Shown: piece after piece, positions 38,507 to 47,194 of the stretch
How the letters are laid out: the number at the start of each line of letters is the position of its first letter
Numbering within the stretch: the first letter of the stretch is position 1
Assembly: GCF_020166415.1 (NCBI RefSeq)
Contig: NZ_JAIQXV010000024.1
Location: forward strand, 1 to 64,000
Origin: Deinococcus multiflagellatus
GTDB taxonomy: Bacteria; Deinococcota; Deinococci; Deinococcales; Deinococcaceae
DNA: 64,000 nt
Direction: 5' to 3'
The notes under the pieces: model-generated
Database searches by the model: none
Seen by the model: the letters and a program-made list of their open reading frames with translations, nothing else
Told to the model about the DNA's origin: nothing
Made by a program: the position numbers and the translations under genes

Positions 38507-38737
38507 TCAATGCGGGTCACGTCCCCGCCAGGGCTGCGGTTCGTACCCCAGCGCACGCACGGCCGCCGCGATCTCCTCAGCGGTGACCTGCGCGTCGTCG
38601 TACTCGACTGTCAGGCGCTGGCGCCGGTAGTCGGCTTTCACCTGAAGCACTCCCCGGACGTCATCTTCCAAGCCTTCGAGGGTCATCACGCAGGCGGTGC
38701 AGCTCATGTCCCGCACTGTGAACTCAATTCGTGTCAT
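38507..38737 (-). CDS. copZ: CopZ-like heavy-metal chaperone (HMA domain)
   Basis: 76 residues, a single ferredoxin-like HMA domain with M-S-C-T-A-C. It carries Cu(I) or another soft metal in the cytosol. It has its own GGAGG site and lies 16 bp after the UreH-cupredoxin gene, so it is in that operon. No copper ATPase is adjacent. Confidence 0.88.
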   Translation of the reverse strand: MTRIEFTVRDMSCTACVMTLEGLEDDVRGVLQVKADYRRQRLTVEYDDAQVTAEEIAAAVRALGYEPQPWRGRDPH

Positions 38738-38753
38738 GTCATGCCTCCAGAGT

Positions 38754-39755
38754 TTACTGGAATTGAATCTGCCCGCCGTACATGCCCATCGAGCATGCAA
38801 ATTGGAGGCTCCCTGGGCCCTGAGGAGGCAGCTGCACGACCACCCGGCCTGTTTCCGGCAGGATTTCCCGCACGCCCAGCCGTGGAATGGTGAAAGCCCG
38901 CGCGCACCCGTACGAATTCTGGGTCACGAGCGTCAGGGTGACGGGTACACCCGCCTTGGCATACAGCACGTCCGGGGCGTACCCGCGGTCGATCACCTGG
39001 AGTTCAAGGGTGTCCGAGGCGGCCACCGGGCGCGTCTGCGCCGGGGCTGGCTTGGCGATCGCCTGAAGGGAACCGGAAACACCGAGCAGCGCCAGCGCGC
39101 CGGTCAGGGCGTACACGCCGAGCACCAGTGACACCCCCGCCACCAGACGCAGGAACACCCGTTCCAGCCGCTGTCCGATCTGCGTTGCGAGGTACGCCAG
39201 GGTGAAGAACAGCGGGGATGCGCCGAGGGTGAATGCGAACATCACGGTCGCGCCGCTCCAGGCGTCCCCGGTGCTGATGGCCAGCGCCATCATCGTCTGT
39301 GTCACCCCGCACGGAATCAGCACCGTCAGGGCCCCGAGGAAGGCGGGCGTGGCCGCGTCCCCGGAACGTTTCGACCGCTGGCGGATCAGGCGCGTCACTG
39401 CCCTGGGTGGCTGAATGGCGAAGAACCGGAAGACCGGGTGGACGTCCAGCAGCCGCAGGGCGTTCCCGATCATGAAGACACCCACCGCCAGCTGCAACGC
39501 GGCCTGCATGGTGGGCGTCAGCGCCAGGAACGACCCCAGCGCGCCCAGCAGGGCGCCCAGCAGCGTGTACGCGATCAGTTTGGCCAGCAGGAACACCGCG
39601 ATCGGTTCAGCGCTCGCCCTGCGCTGGGCGGCCTGCCGCTGATCGTGTTCCACCCGCTGCGCGATGGACGTACTGAGCAGCCCACCCTGCACCGCCAGGC
39701 AACTCAGGCCTCCCGCGGTCAAACCAGTCACGAACGGTACAACGACATCAATCAC
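38754..39755 (-). CDS. UreH/SafE-like membrane protein fused to a cupredoxin domain
   Basis: 333 residues from GTG 39755. The N-terminal part has six helices with GGLSCLAVQGGLL and LIPCGVTQTMMALA, the pattern of UreH/DsbD-like transporters with paired Cys and Pro. The C-terminal 100 residues form a cupredoxin-like domain with YGCARAFTIP and FACSMGMYGGQIQF, where Cys and Met could bind copper. It may move copper or electrons across the membrane to an outer copper site. A conserved regulator box and -10 lie upstream (39897-39928). Confidence 0.8.
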   Translation of the reverse strand: MIDVVVPFVTGLTAGGLSCLAVQGGLLSTSIAQRVEHDQRQAAQRRASAEPIAVFLLAKLIAYTLLGALLGALGSFLALTPTMQAALQLAVGVFMIGNALRLLDVHPVFRFFAIQPPRAVTRLIRQRSKRSGDAATPAFLGALTVLIPCGVTQTMMALAISTGDAWSGATVMFAFTLGASPLFFTLAYLATQIGQRLERVFLRLVAGVSLVLGVYALTGALALLGVSGSLQAIAKPAPAQTRPVAASDTLELQVIDRGYAPDVLYAKAGVPVTLTLVTQNSYGCARAFTIPRLGVREILPETGRVVVQLPPQGPGSLQFACSMGMYGGQIQFQ

Positions 39756-39861
39756 ATGAACCTCAAAGGAGACGAACGGTATGGGGAGATGGCTGGCTGT
39801 TGGCCAGCGCATGACATCAGTGCTGACGGCCGCACGTGGGAACGGCCCAGCACGCCAGGAC

Positions 39862-40767
39862 TCACCCTCGACGGTGGCTGGCTTGCCCTGCATGGGATCC
39901 TACCCGGCCACTGTTAAGTGTCAGTAAAGCAGCCGGTTCGGGTTGCGTCCGGTTTTCGGTGAGCGCCTGACCTGTCACGGGCACGCGCAGGTGAGGCCAC
40001 TGGGGCCGCGCGGCTCCGAACGTCACGATGCTCTGCGGAGGTTGAAGGAGCCGCCAGTTCCGCACGGTGGAGCCGTCCAGGGCCGCGACCCGCTTCCCGG
40101 CGCAGTCGAACTGCGCGTTCACCTTCCGGGTGACGGGCCACACGACCGCCGTGGCCCGCCCGGCAATGTCACGGAGCGGCACCGTGCCGAACAGACGTGA
40201 ATCCTCCCTGCCGCTCATTGTGCGGTTGTCTCCCAGCACGAAGTACTGACCGGCCGGGACCGTCAGCGTGACCGGGTTCGCTGGCGCAGCACCGGGGGGC
40301 GTCCCGTTGGCCAGGTCGCTTTGCGTGTCCCAGCAGCCCTGTTCCTGCCAGTACGTGGTGGCCCAGCGGGAATCCAGTTTCCGGCCGTTGATGAACGTCT
40401 CCACTCCCTGGATACGCACGCGGTCTCCGGGAAGGCCGACCACCCGTTTGATCAGGGACGGCCGGCACGTCCACCAGCCCGCCGTCCTCCCTGGGCCTCT
40501 AGGTGCCGCCGCGGCAACGTCGCGGGACGGTTTGAAGACGATGATGTCCCCACGCGCGAAGGTGCCCAGGCCGGCCTTGTGCAGCCACGTTTCGTATTTA
40601 GGAATGAACACCCGCTCCCGGTCACGCAGCGTCGGCATCATGCTCAAGCCACTCACGCTGACCAGCGTCGCGATCAGCTGCGTGACAATCAGAGCCAACG
40701 CGAGGGGCCGCAGCAGATCCTTCCACAATGACCTCAACTGCCCGGCCACCCGCCTTTTCCTGGTCAC
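39862..40767 (-). CDS. lepB: Signal peptidase I
   Basis: 301 residues. One N-terminal helix, then GLSMMPTL with the catalytic Ser, [11 protein letters not shown] with the catalytic Lys, and the box [16 protein letters not shown]. There is an insert in the middle and a long C-terminal extension of about 90 residues of unknown role. It overlaps the upstream methyltransferase gene by ATGA. Confidence 0.88.
   Translation of the reverse strand: MTRKRRVAGQLRSLWKDLLRPLALALIVTQLIATLVSVSGLSMMPTLRDRERVFIPKYETWLHKAGLGTFARGDIIVFKPSRDVAAAAPRGPGRTAGWWTCRPSLIKRVVGLPGDRVRIQGVETFINGRKLDSRWATTYWQEQGCWDTQSDLANGTPPGAAPANPVTLTVPAGQYFVLGDNRTMSGREDSRLFGTVPLRDIAGRATAVVWPVTRKVNAQFDCAGKRVAALDGSTVRNWRLLQPPQSIVTFGAARPQWPHLRVPVTGQALTENRTQPEPAALLTLNSGRVGSHAGQASHRRG
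39897..39928 (-). promoter_or_regulatory. Regulator box 4 and -10 before UreH-cupredoxin
   Basis: On the minus strand TTTACTGACACTTAACAG (39928-39911) is followed by TAGGAT (39902-39897); the -10 starts 26 bases after the first T of the box. It lies inside the 3' end of lepB. The same box and spacing occur at 41984, 42829 and 43818. Confidence 0.65.
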
Positions 40768-41407
40768 GGAGCACCTGCACGAACCAGATGGGCATTCCCG
40801 GAGGCGGGGGTGGCGTGGAGGGTCACCAGAATCCCGCCCAGACGCTGTTCAAGGACTGTCACGTGAAACCCCGCATCATGCAGGAGGTCCACGGTCGGCC
40901 GGTTCGGGTGGCAGCCGATCAGGCGGTCGAACACGGGGTCGATGGTGTCCGCGACCGCCGCCAGCAAACGGTGGGGCGGACGGACGTGCTCCAGCGCCAG
41001 GAATTGCCCGCCGGGACGCAGCACGTGCTGCACTTCCGCGAAGAGTCGCGCCGGGTCCGGGATGCCGCAGCACCCGAGGGAACTGACGACCGTGTCGAAG
41101 CTGGCGTCCCCGAACGGCAGAGTCTGCACGTCGCCCTGCATCAGACGCACCGGGAACGGCACGGTCAGGAATTTGACGTGCGCATCATGCAGCATCGCGC
41201 CGCTCACGTCCATGGCCGTCAGGTGCCGGAGCGTGGCGGGGTAATGCGTGAACGTCGCGCCGGTCCCGACGGCGAGTCCCAGCACGTTCCCGCGGGCGTG
41301 GGCCAGCAGGGCCGAGCGCAGGTCGCCGAGCAGGCGGGCGGACGTCGCCTCGTCGTACCGCGCGGCCGCCCGGTCATACAGGCGCTGTACGTGAGCAGCT
41401 TTGCCAT
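40764..41407 (-). pseudogene. SAM-dependent methyltransferase, frameshift near start
   Basis: The body is a class I methyltransferase of the ubiE-like type: VLGLAVGTGATF, MDVSGAML, GDVQTLPFGDASFDTVVSSLGCCGIPDP and LRPGGQFLALEHV. The proper start, ATG 41407 with GGAGGGTGAC before it, is one frame off: it reads MAKLLT while the body frame reads KAAHVQRLYDRAAARYDEAT. A missing G after ATGGCAAAG would repair it. The body frame has a stop just upstream and no good start until a GTG at about 41285. It overlaps lepB by 4 bp. Confidence 0.7.
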
Positions 41408-41519
41408 GTCACCCTCCAGGACGGCAGGTGGGCACGCTTATGGCGGCCCCGCCCATCCCCGGTGTGGAACAGCTGGCCCGGAAGACATCCCTGACCGCGG
41501 GGTTCTGGTCGAGGGTCAC

Positions 41520-41945
41520 CTACCGTCCCGCACTCAGGAGTTCACCGGTGGTCGCGTGTACCCGCATAGTGCCGGCCTTGCTGCCCATCAGGTACTGCAC
41601 CTGGAAGAAATCACCTTGACGTTCCGTGGTGGTGACGCGGATCATTCCGCTCCCGGCCTGTCCCCGCAGGTAAGCTCGGGCGACCGCTTCCACGGCAGTC
41701 TGCGAGCGCCCGGCTGGGGCGCTGGGGCGCTCGCCCATCATGGGCGTGCCGCCGGAGTTGCCCATGCCCTGCATCATGGACATGCCTCCAGCACCTCCCA
41801 TGCGCTGCATCATCTGCATGCACTGTTTCATCATGGTGTCCATGCCACCGCCCTGCCCCATCGCGGGAGGCGTGGAGGGTCGGGGGGTGCCCTGGGCGAA
41901 CGCGGTGGTCAGGACCAACATGGTGGTCAGGAAAACGCTTTTCAT
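41520..41945 (-). CDS. Secreted Met-rich protein
   Basis: 141 residues with a signal peptide (MKSVFLTTMLVLTTAFAQG). The centre is very rich in Met and Gly (MDTMMKQCMQMMQRMGG, then GGMSMMQGMG), as in periplasmic Cu(I)-binding proteins. A small C-terminal domain follows (MIRVTTTERQGDFFQVQYLMG). A ribosome site GAGAGG and regulator box 3 precede it. A copper-buffering role is likely but inferred. Confidence 0.78.
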   Translation of the reverse strand: MKSVFLTTMLVLTTAFAQGTPRPSTPPAMGQGGGMDTMMKQCMQMMQRMGGAGGMSMMQGMGNSGGTPMMGERPSAPAGRSQTAVEAVARAYLRGQAGSGMIRVTTTERQGDFFQVQYLMGSKAGTMRVHATTGELLSAGR

Positions 41946-41983
41946 AGGAACCTCTCGTGGCCGGGTGAATGCTCGGTGTCTGT

Positions 41984-42015
41984 ACCGTACCCGGCGTTCG
42001 TTCAGCGACGATAAA
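41984..42015 (-). promoter_or_regulatory. Regulator box 3 and -10 before the Met-rich gene
   Basis: On the minus strand TTTATCGTCGCTGAACGA (42015-41998) precedes TACGGT (41989-41984) with the same 26-base offset as the other three boxes. The start codon is about 38 bp further. Confidence 0.65.
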
Positions 42016-42042
42016 GCGGCAACGGCGCTGCTCAGCGCAGCG

Positions 42043-42822
42043 TCAGTGTTCCGTGCGGTGCACCGCTCCCTGACCATCCACCCAGACCGCCTGGTCGGGT
42101 CGTCTGGGGTTCACCGCCAGCAGAATGGCCAGGTCGTCCGCGACGCGCGCCCAGGCGGCGCTCTGCTGCCGCCACACACCCGTCTTACCGCCAACCCACA
42201 GGGCACCATCAGCAGCTACAGTGACGGCCAGCGGCTGCTCCGGGGTGCGCAGGGCGGTGAAGGTCTGACCGCCGTTCCTGGACTGCCACAGGCCGCGACT
42301 GGCCGTCAGGGCGTACAGGTTGCCTTTCGCACCCGCAGCGATGCCCGTCACCCCTGGCGGAAGGTGACGCGCTGAGAGCCGCTTCCAGGTGCGGCCCCCG
42401 TCGGCGCTGCCGTGCAGCCCGGTCGCAGCTTCCCACGCGTAGTGCCTCCTGGCGTTGCTGGGGTCCACCGCGTACCCGTGCAGGTCAGTGCCACCCAGCC
42501 CCTTGGCGGTCCGGGCGGTCCAGCGCTTCCCGTCGGGTGAGGTGGCGTACACGTCGTGCCCCGCCAGGACGATCTGATCGCCGGCCAGCTGGAGGTTCAT
42601 GGCGTCGAAGTTTGGCTTATCCAGCAGCGGCTTCCAGGTGACGCCCCGGTCGGAGCTGACCTGCACGCCGTCATGGTGCCCGAACAGCAGCCGGCCGTCC
42701 GGCAGCCACAGCAGGGCGTGCGCGTCACGCGCGCGGAGTTGACCGACCGCGTTGCTATCGCTTCCATGCGCGCCGGCCATGGTGACGGCCAGCGCCGCGA
42801 GCAGGGTGAGGGTTCTTTTCAC
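42043..42822 (-). CDS. Secreted BNR/sialidase-type beta-propeller-like protein
   Basis: 259 residues with a signal peptide (LTLLAALAVTMAGA). BNR-type repeats are seen as SSDRGVTWKPLL, SADGGRTWKRLS and SRNGGQTFTAL, as in the F510_1955/YCF48-like families. Such proteins fold as propellers; the ligand is unknown. The start is GTG 42822, six bases after a -10-like CACCAT, so it is probably leaderless. Box 2 lies just upstream. Confidence 0.8.
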   Translation of the reverse strand: MKRTLTLLAALAVTMAGAHGSDSNAVGQLRARDAHALLWLPDGRLLFGHHDGVQVSSDRGVTWKPLLDKPNFDAMNLQLAGDQIVLAGHDVYATSPDGKRWTARTAKGLGGTDLHGYAVDPSNARRHYAWEAATGLHGSADGGRTWKRLSARHLPPGVTGIAAGAKGNLYALTASRGLWQSRNGGQTFTALRTPEQPLAVTVAADGALWVGGKTGVWRQQSAAWARVADDLAILLAVNPRRPDQAVWVDGQGAVHRTEH

Positions 42823-42828
42823 GGGCCT

Positions 42829-42860
42829 ATGGTGTCAGCCCTCTGTTCAGTTTCAATAAA
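42829..42860 (-). promoter_or_regulatory. Regulator box 2 and -10 before the BNR gene
   Basis: On the minus strand TTTATTGAAACTGAACAG (42860-42843) precedes CACCAT (42834-42829) with a 26-base offset. It is the best conserved copy of the box. Confidence 0.65.
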
Positions 42861-42938
42861 CGCCGCCCCTCACGCTGGAGGTGGGCGAGGAAGTGTCCTT
42901 GTGGAGAGGCGGTGCCTGGTGCTGCACTGAATGACGTG

Positions 42939-42975
42939 ATTCAGGCGCAGCTCGCATGCTGGGCTGCGCCTGAAT
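42939..42975 (-). terminator. Terminator after DUF4396 gene
   Basis: Perfect 13-bp arms (42939-42951 and 42963-42975) with an 11-base loop, 18 bp beyond the DUF4396 stop. Confidence 0.7.
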
Positions 42976-42993
42976 GGCCGTTTTCTGCTGGGT

Positions 42994-43710
42994 TCAGCGG
43001 TGTCGGGGTTGAACGGCGGGCTGCAATTCAGGTCCGGAGTTCAGCGTTGTGCCGGCTGATTTGGGGGTGAGCCACGCGGCGACAGGCAGGGCGGTGAGCA
43101 TGCCCAGCAGCATGCCGATCTGCATCTGCGCGGTGAACACCACGTCCGTGATGGGCTGCATCAGGCTGTTGCCGTGCAGGTACAGCATCCAACCGACCAT
43201 GCCGACATCAAAGGCAAGCACCGTCACGAGGGCACCGAGGAACAGCGCGGCTGGGCGGGCTGCCCGCTGACGGGAGGCGGCAAGCACTTCGAACCAGAGC
43301 AGCAGGAGCGTAGCGACGATCAGGATGAACAATGCCACCGCCCACAACGCTTCGCCAGCGATGGTCCATCCAGCGCTGAAGACCAGGGGCACGCCGATCA
43401 AGTGGGCGACGGTCGAGGCCGCTGCTCCTGGCAGCAGGGCCATCAGGAGCCAAGTCATCCGGCTTGCGCGCCCGGCAGTGTTGTTCTGACCATGTGCACG
43501 GCCCCAGCGGGCATACAGCAGGAGCGTGAGCGGGCCTAAAAATAACGCGCTGACCGGCCAGACAGTCTTCATGGCAAGCACCTGCTGATGCTGCCGGCGG
43601 CCGTAGATGTCGTACGCCAGAATGACCGCAGATACGATGCAAGCGATCAGGTAACTCCAAGCTGCGGGTGCCCACCAGGCGGGTAGCGCGCTCATCATCT
43701 CCATGTCCAT
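42994..43710 (-). CDS. DUF4396-like multi-pass membrane protein
   Basis: 238 residues with about six helices. Motifs include GPLTLLLYARWGR, STVAHLIGVPLVF and FDVGMVGWMLYLHGN, then MQIGMLLGMLTALPVAAWL near the end, as in DUF4396 proteins often found in copper loci. Met and His in the helices could coordinate a metal. Regulator box 1 lies 108 bp upstream. Confidence 0.78.
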   Translation of the reverse strand: MDMEMMSALPAWWAPAAWSYLIACIVSAVILAYDIYGRRQHQQVLAMKTVWPVSALFLGPLTLLLYARWGRAHGQNNTAGRASRMTWLLMALLPGAAASTVAHLIGVPLVFSAGWTIAGEALWAVALFILIVATLLLLWFEVLAASRQRAARPAALFLGALVTVLAFDVGMVGWMLYLHGNSLMQPITDVVFTAQMQIGMLLGMLTALPVAAWLTPKSAGTTLNSGPELQPAVQPRHR

Positions 43711-43817
43711 AGGTGCCTCGCTTTCTGTCTCTGAGTTGGTGGCAGGAATTTTCCTGAGGTGACGCTCCGCGGAAGGGCACCAGGGTTGACAACCCGAGCG
43801 CGCCCTTCCTGTCGTGA

Positions 43818-43849
43818 ACAGTAGCGGCCGTGTGTTCAGCTTCGATAAA
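43818..43849 (-). promoter_or_regulatory. Regulator box 1 and -10 before DUF4396
   Basis: On the minus strand TTTATCGAAGCTGAACAC (43849-43832) precedes TACTGT (43823-43818), again with a 26-base offset. Confidence 0.65.
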
Positions 43850-43857
43850 AGCGGTCA

Positions 43858-43887
43858 GCGGCCCAGGGCACGGATGCCCTGGGCCGC
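43858..43887 (-). terminator. Terminator after the CDF gene
   Basis: Perfect 13-bp arms (43858-43870 and 43875-43887) with a 4-base loop, 57 bp after the CDF stop on the minus strand. Confidence 0.75.
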
Positions 43888-43944
43888 TGGATTGAAACAA
43901 GGTGGCTCACGGCCAGGTAACGCTGCGCTGCGTTCACATCAGAG

Positions 43945-44565
43945 TCAATGGGTTCCGGAGGGTGCCTTTTCCCGGGCCTCCGCCGCTTCAGCGAGGATTT
44001 CCCGGCCACCATTGGCGGCGATGGCCGACACCAGCAGGCCGAGAATCAGGTCCGGCAGGTTGGAGTCCAACCACATGACCAGCGCGCCGGACAGCACGAT
44101 GGCCAGGTTCACGAGGGAGTCGTTGCTGGTGAAAATAGCGGACGCCTTGAAATTGACATCCTCGCCCTGATGGCGCTTGAGGAGGTGCAGGCAAACCAGG
44201 TTCAGCCCGGCGTTGACTGCGGCCATAGCCATCATTGCGGGGCCTATGGGCTCTTCACCACCGAAGAACCGGCGCAGTACCTCCGCGAGCAGCAGCACGC
44301 TCAACCCAATCAGGAGCCAGCCGGACAGGCGCGCAGCCCGTACCTTGATGGCTGCGGAGCGGCCCACCGCGTACAGGCTGACGCCGTACACCGAAGCGTC
44401 TGCCAGATTGTCGAGGGCTGCTCCAATCACGGCGGTCGAGGAAGCCCAGAGGCCGACCGCAACGCCGGCCAAGCACTGCGCGAGGTTGATCAGCAGCACC
44501 AGCCACAGGATTCGGCGGTCAGCCGCCTGGTTGGCGTCGAGGTTATGTTCGTCGTTGTCACTCAT
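43945..44565 (-). CDS. Short cation diffusion facilitator-like protein
   Basis: 206 residues, six helices, no His-rich loop and almost no C-terminal domain. Helix 2 reads ALDNLADASVYG and helix 5 FTSNDSLVNLAIV; these correspond to the D/H metal sites of CDF proteins, but here both His positions are Asn. Its metal preference may therefore differ from CzcD at 19014. It is monocistronic. Confidence 0.8.
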   Translation of the reverse strand: MSDNDEHNLDANQAADRRILWLVLLINLAQCLAGVAVGLWASSTAVIGAALDNLADASVYGVSLYAVGRSAAIKVRAARLSGWLLIGLSVLLLAEVLRRFFGGEEPIGPAMMAMAAVNAGLNLVCLHLLKRHQGEDVNFKASAIFTSNDSLVNLAIVLSGALVMWLDSNLPDLILGLLVSAIAANGGREILAEAAEAREKAPSGTH

Positions 44566-44669
44566 GCAAATTCACCTACTTGTCAGAACAGCCATTCGCT
44601 GCGAGTGCGCGGGACGTTTCAGGGCTCTCCCTGACGCACGCCGAGATCAGTGGAAATGTGGTGCGCCGT

Positions 44670-45497
44670 CTATGACAGGCGGTACCGCAGCAGCTGGTGG
44701 AACTCGCGTAGCGTGGGAATCCGCCTCACGGTCCGCCAGGCGAGCCGCTCCAGGGAGCGTAAGCGGGCGAACCCCGGAAGGTCTAGCAGGCCCACATGCT
44801 CCAGGAGTGTCATGTGCGGTGCCCACGCCATCAGTTGACGGGGATCGCGCAGACTCCACCGCAACCGCGCTCCTGAAGCCCGTAAGGCAGGGTGCCACGC
44901 GCCCAGACGCGTACCCAGCGGACTTAGAGCATCCAACAGCAGCTCACCCGAGGAAAACGTCTCGCTGAGCCGTATGACCAGCTGACGGACGTCCGCCTCC
45001 GGTAGGTACATCAGGAGGCCTTCGGCGACGATCAGCGTTGGGAGGTCCGTCGGAACCTGTGCCAGCCACTGCCCATTGGTCACAGGTGCTCCGATCATTT
45101 GGTACCCGGGTCCTTCTGTGCGGGGGTACACCGCACGGCGGAGCGCGATGACTTCCGGCAGATCCAGGTCAAACCAGCGCACCTGAGGCGACGGACGAAC
45201 GCGGTCAATCCGGCCGTCCAGTCCGCACCCCAGGTGGAGGACGGTGGCCGCTGGCTGCCGCATGAGAAATGCGGTGGTCCACTGGTCCAGTTGCCGGGCG
45301 CGCAACGCCAGGCCGAATGCGTCACCGCGCAGCACCGGGAGCGTGGGAACGGTCCGCCCCAGGCCGCGCAGCACCTGCGCGGCCGTCTCATCGGGCAGTA
45401 TCGGATCTGACCACGCGTCCTGGCGGGCCTTGGCCACCAACGGAATGAGGAGGGTTTCCTGCTCTGGGGTGAGCGCAACGGAGCCGTTCACGATCAA
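44670..45497 (-). CDS. LCM-type SAM-dependent methyltransferase
   Basis: 275 residues of the leucine carboxyl methyltransferase family (PF04072 pattern): VLHLGCGLDGRIDRV, WFDLDLPEVIALRR and LPTLIVAEGLLMYLPEADVRQL. It overlaps the P450 by ATGA, so both act in one pathway. Methylation of a fatty-acid-derived or polyketide product is plausible. Confidence 0.85.
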   Translation of the reverse strand: MIVNGSVALTPEQETLLIPLVAKARQDAWSDPILPDETAAQVLRGLGRTVPTLPVLRGDAFGLALRARQLDQWTTAFLMRQPAATVLHLGCGLDGRIDRVRPSPQVRWFDLDLPEVIALRRAVYPRTEGPGYQMIGAPVTNGQWLAQVPTDLPTLIVAEGLLMYLPEADVRQLVIRLSETFSSGELLLDALSPLGTRLGAWHPALRASGARLRWSLRDPRQLMAWAPHMTLLEHVGLLDLPGFARLRSLERLAWRTVRRIPTLREFHQLLRYRLS

Positions 45498-46750
45498 CCT
45501 GCCGCGAGGGCGCTGCGCCGAACATCATGCACCACAAAGCGGCTGGCCGGTCGTGCTGGAAAGCGCCTGAGGCTCATACGGAGATCCTGCGGCGGTACTG
45601 TGTACTTCACTTCCTCGGTGAGGAAGTGAAGGGCCTCCTGCATTAGCGCTGTGGTGATCCACTCTCCAGCGCAGCGGTGCCCCTGAAAGTGATCTCCACC
45701 GCCCTGCGGAATGAAGTTGTGCGCGCTGCCGTTCCACTCCCGGAAGCGCTCCGGGCGGAACGTTTCGGGGTCACCCCAGACGCGACGGTCGTGGTTGGTG
45801 CCGTACAGGTCGAGCAGGGTCCGCTGTCCCCGCGTGAACTTATGGCCACGCCATTCGAAGTCCTGGCGGACCTTCGCCGCGGCAAAGGGGAAGAAGGGAT
45901 AAAACCGCCGCACCTCCTGAACGAAGTGCTCTCGCGCCGCCTGACCGCCCTCAGTTAGCTGCCGAGCTGCGTTTGGAAAGTCATGAAGGGCAAGCGCCGC
46001 GAAGACCACGTACAGCGCGACGGCCACGGTGGGCCTCAGGACATTGAGCAACTCCACAGCGGCGACATGCTCGTCCAGCAGCGCGCCCGACACGTCCCGG
46101 TGATGCGCGATGACGTGCAGCGCGCTGATCTGGTCGGGTTTGAGCTTCCCCGCGCGGACTTGAGCGATCAACCCTGCCGCCCAGCGTTCCGCACGCGCGC
46201 GCCCCACCCGTCCTCGCCAGTGCCGGACGCCCACCGCACCAGCGCTGTCAATCATGGCAGCGAAATCCGCTGTCCGCAGGGAGACTTCGCCAGCCCGCAG
46301 CGGCACGCCCGCCCAGCGACATACGGCGCGGCACAGCAGTTCCTGCACCTCATCGAGCAGCACAACCTGAGATTGCGTCTCCCACTTCACTGCCGCAGCA
46401 TGCCACTGGGCCGTAGTGAAGTTCTTCAGGTCACGCAGGCGTTCAGAGGTCATCAACGACATGAACATCTGCTTGCGTACCCGGTGTGCTTCCCCATCCA
46501 TTCCCTGCACGCCGCCCTCACCCAGCAAGGTTTTCTGTGCGCGGGCCGGGGCTGCACCGCGCCGCTCAAAGCGGTACGGATCATAAAACAGCTGTGCTGC
46601 TTGCTCGCCGTGGAGGCACGTCAGAGGCATCAGCAGCAACCGGGTCTTAAACACGTCGGTGTGGTCCCGCTCGCTGCGGCGAAGGATAAAAGCGTAGCCG
46701 TCCCGCAGGAATGCCAGCGTGCTGTCGTGCAACCGGTTCCGGACCGTCAT
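45494..46750 (-). CDS. Cytochrome P450 peroxygenase, CYP152 type
   Basis: 418 residues. The heme-binding segment FIPQGGGDHFQGHRCAGEWIT is the CYP152 form, in which fatty acids are hydroxylated at the alpha or beta carbon with hydrogen peroxide and no reductase. The EVRRFYPFFPF segment holds ExxR, and VLRPTVAVALYVVF replaces the oxygen-activating acid-alcohol pair, with the Arg-Pro typical of CYP152. The ATG has AGGAGG upstream. Confidence 0.88.
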   Translation of the reverse strand: MTVRNRLHDSTLAFLRDGYAFILRRSERDHTDVFKTRLLLMPLTCLHGEQAAQLFYDPYRFERRGAAPARAQKTLLGEGGVQGMDGEAHRVRKQMFMSLMTSERLRDLKNFTTAQWHAAAVKWETQSQVVLLDEVQELLCRAVCRWAGVPLRAGEVSLRTADFAAMIDSAGAVGVRHWRGRVGRARAERWAAGLIAQVRAGKLKPDQISALHVIAHHRDVSGALLDEHVAAVELLNVLRPTVAVALYVVFAALALHDFPNAARQLTEGGQAAREHFVQEVRRFYPFFPFAAAKVRQDFEWRGHKFTRGQRTLLDLYGTNHDRRVWGDPETFRPERFREWNGSAHNFIPQGGGDHFQGHRCAGEWITTALMQEALHFLTEEVKYTVPPQDLRMSLRRFPARPASRFVVHDVRRSALAAG

Positions 46751-46931
46751 GTGAACCTCCTGCTTGCCGGGAAGGGAATGGTGAGTTCGCTGGAAGTGAG
46801 GCGAATGTCGTGCAGAGACGGCTCAGCATCACATTCGCCGTCTCGGACGCCATCCAAATAGCTTCCGGAGTGAAGATTCGGGAGGTACCTGATCCAGAGC
46901 GGCTGCCCCCTGCTGCATCCATTGTCACAGG

Positions 46932-47189
46932 TCATCCTGACCTGAGATTCATGAAGGTCTGGGAAGTGTTGACGGCGTGACCGCCCCGGTAGGACAACGT
47001 CGGTTCCTGACCCCACGGGGCATCTGGCGCTTCACTTGTTGTCCTGCGCAGCGTCTGACTGATGAAGTTCATCGTTGTCGGCGTATCAAGCAAAGGGTTC
47101 AGGACGCCTTGCAGTTGGTGGGCACCATCGGTACGGCCCATGCGTTTCGCGAAGGAACGCCGTGGGGTGACGGAGGTGGGGCTCGTCAT
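46932..47189 (-). CDS. Short ORF behind a strong leaderless promoter, 85 aa
   Basis: The ATG lies five bases after TATTGT in a promoter with a CadC-like operator (47195-47224). The product starts MTSPTSVTPRRSFAKRMGRTDG and resembles nothing I know. It may be the stub of a deleted metal gene, the first codons being genuine and the rest foreign. The region 46765-46931 has no other gene. Confidence 0.35.
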   Translation of the reverse strand: MTSPTSVTPRRSFAKRMGRTDGAHQLQGVLNPLLDTPTTMNFISQTLRRTTSEAPDAPWGQEPTLSYRGGHAVNTSQTFMNLRSG

Positions 47190-47194
47190 GCCTC

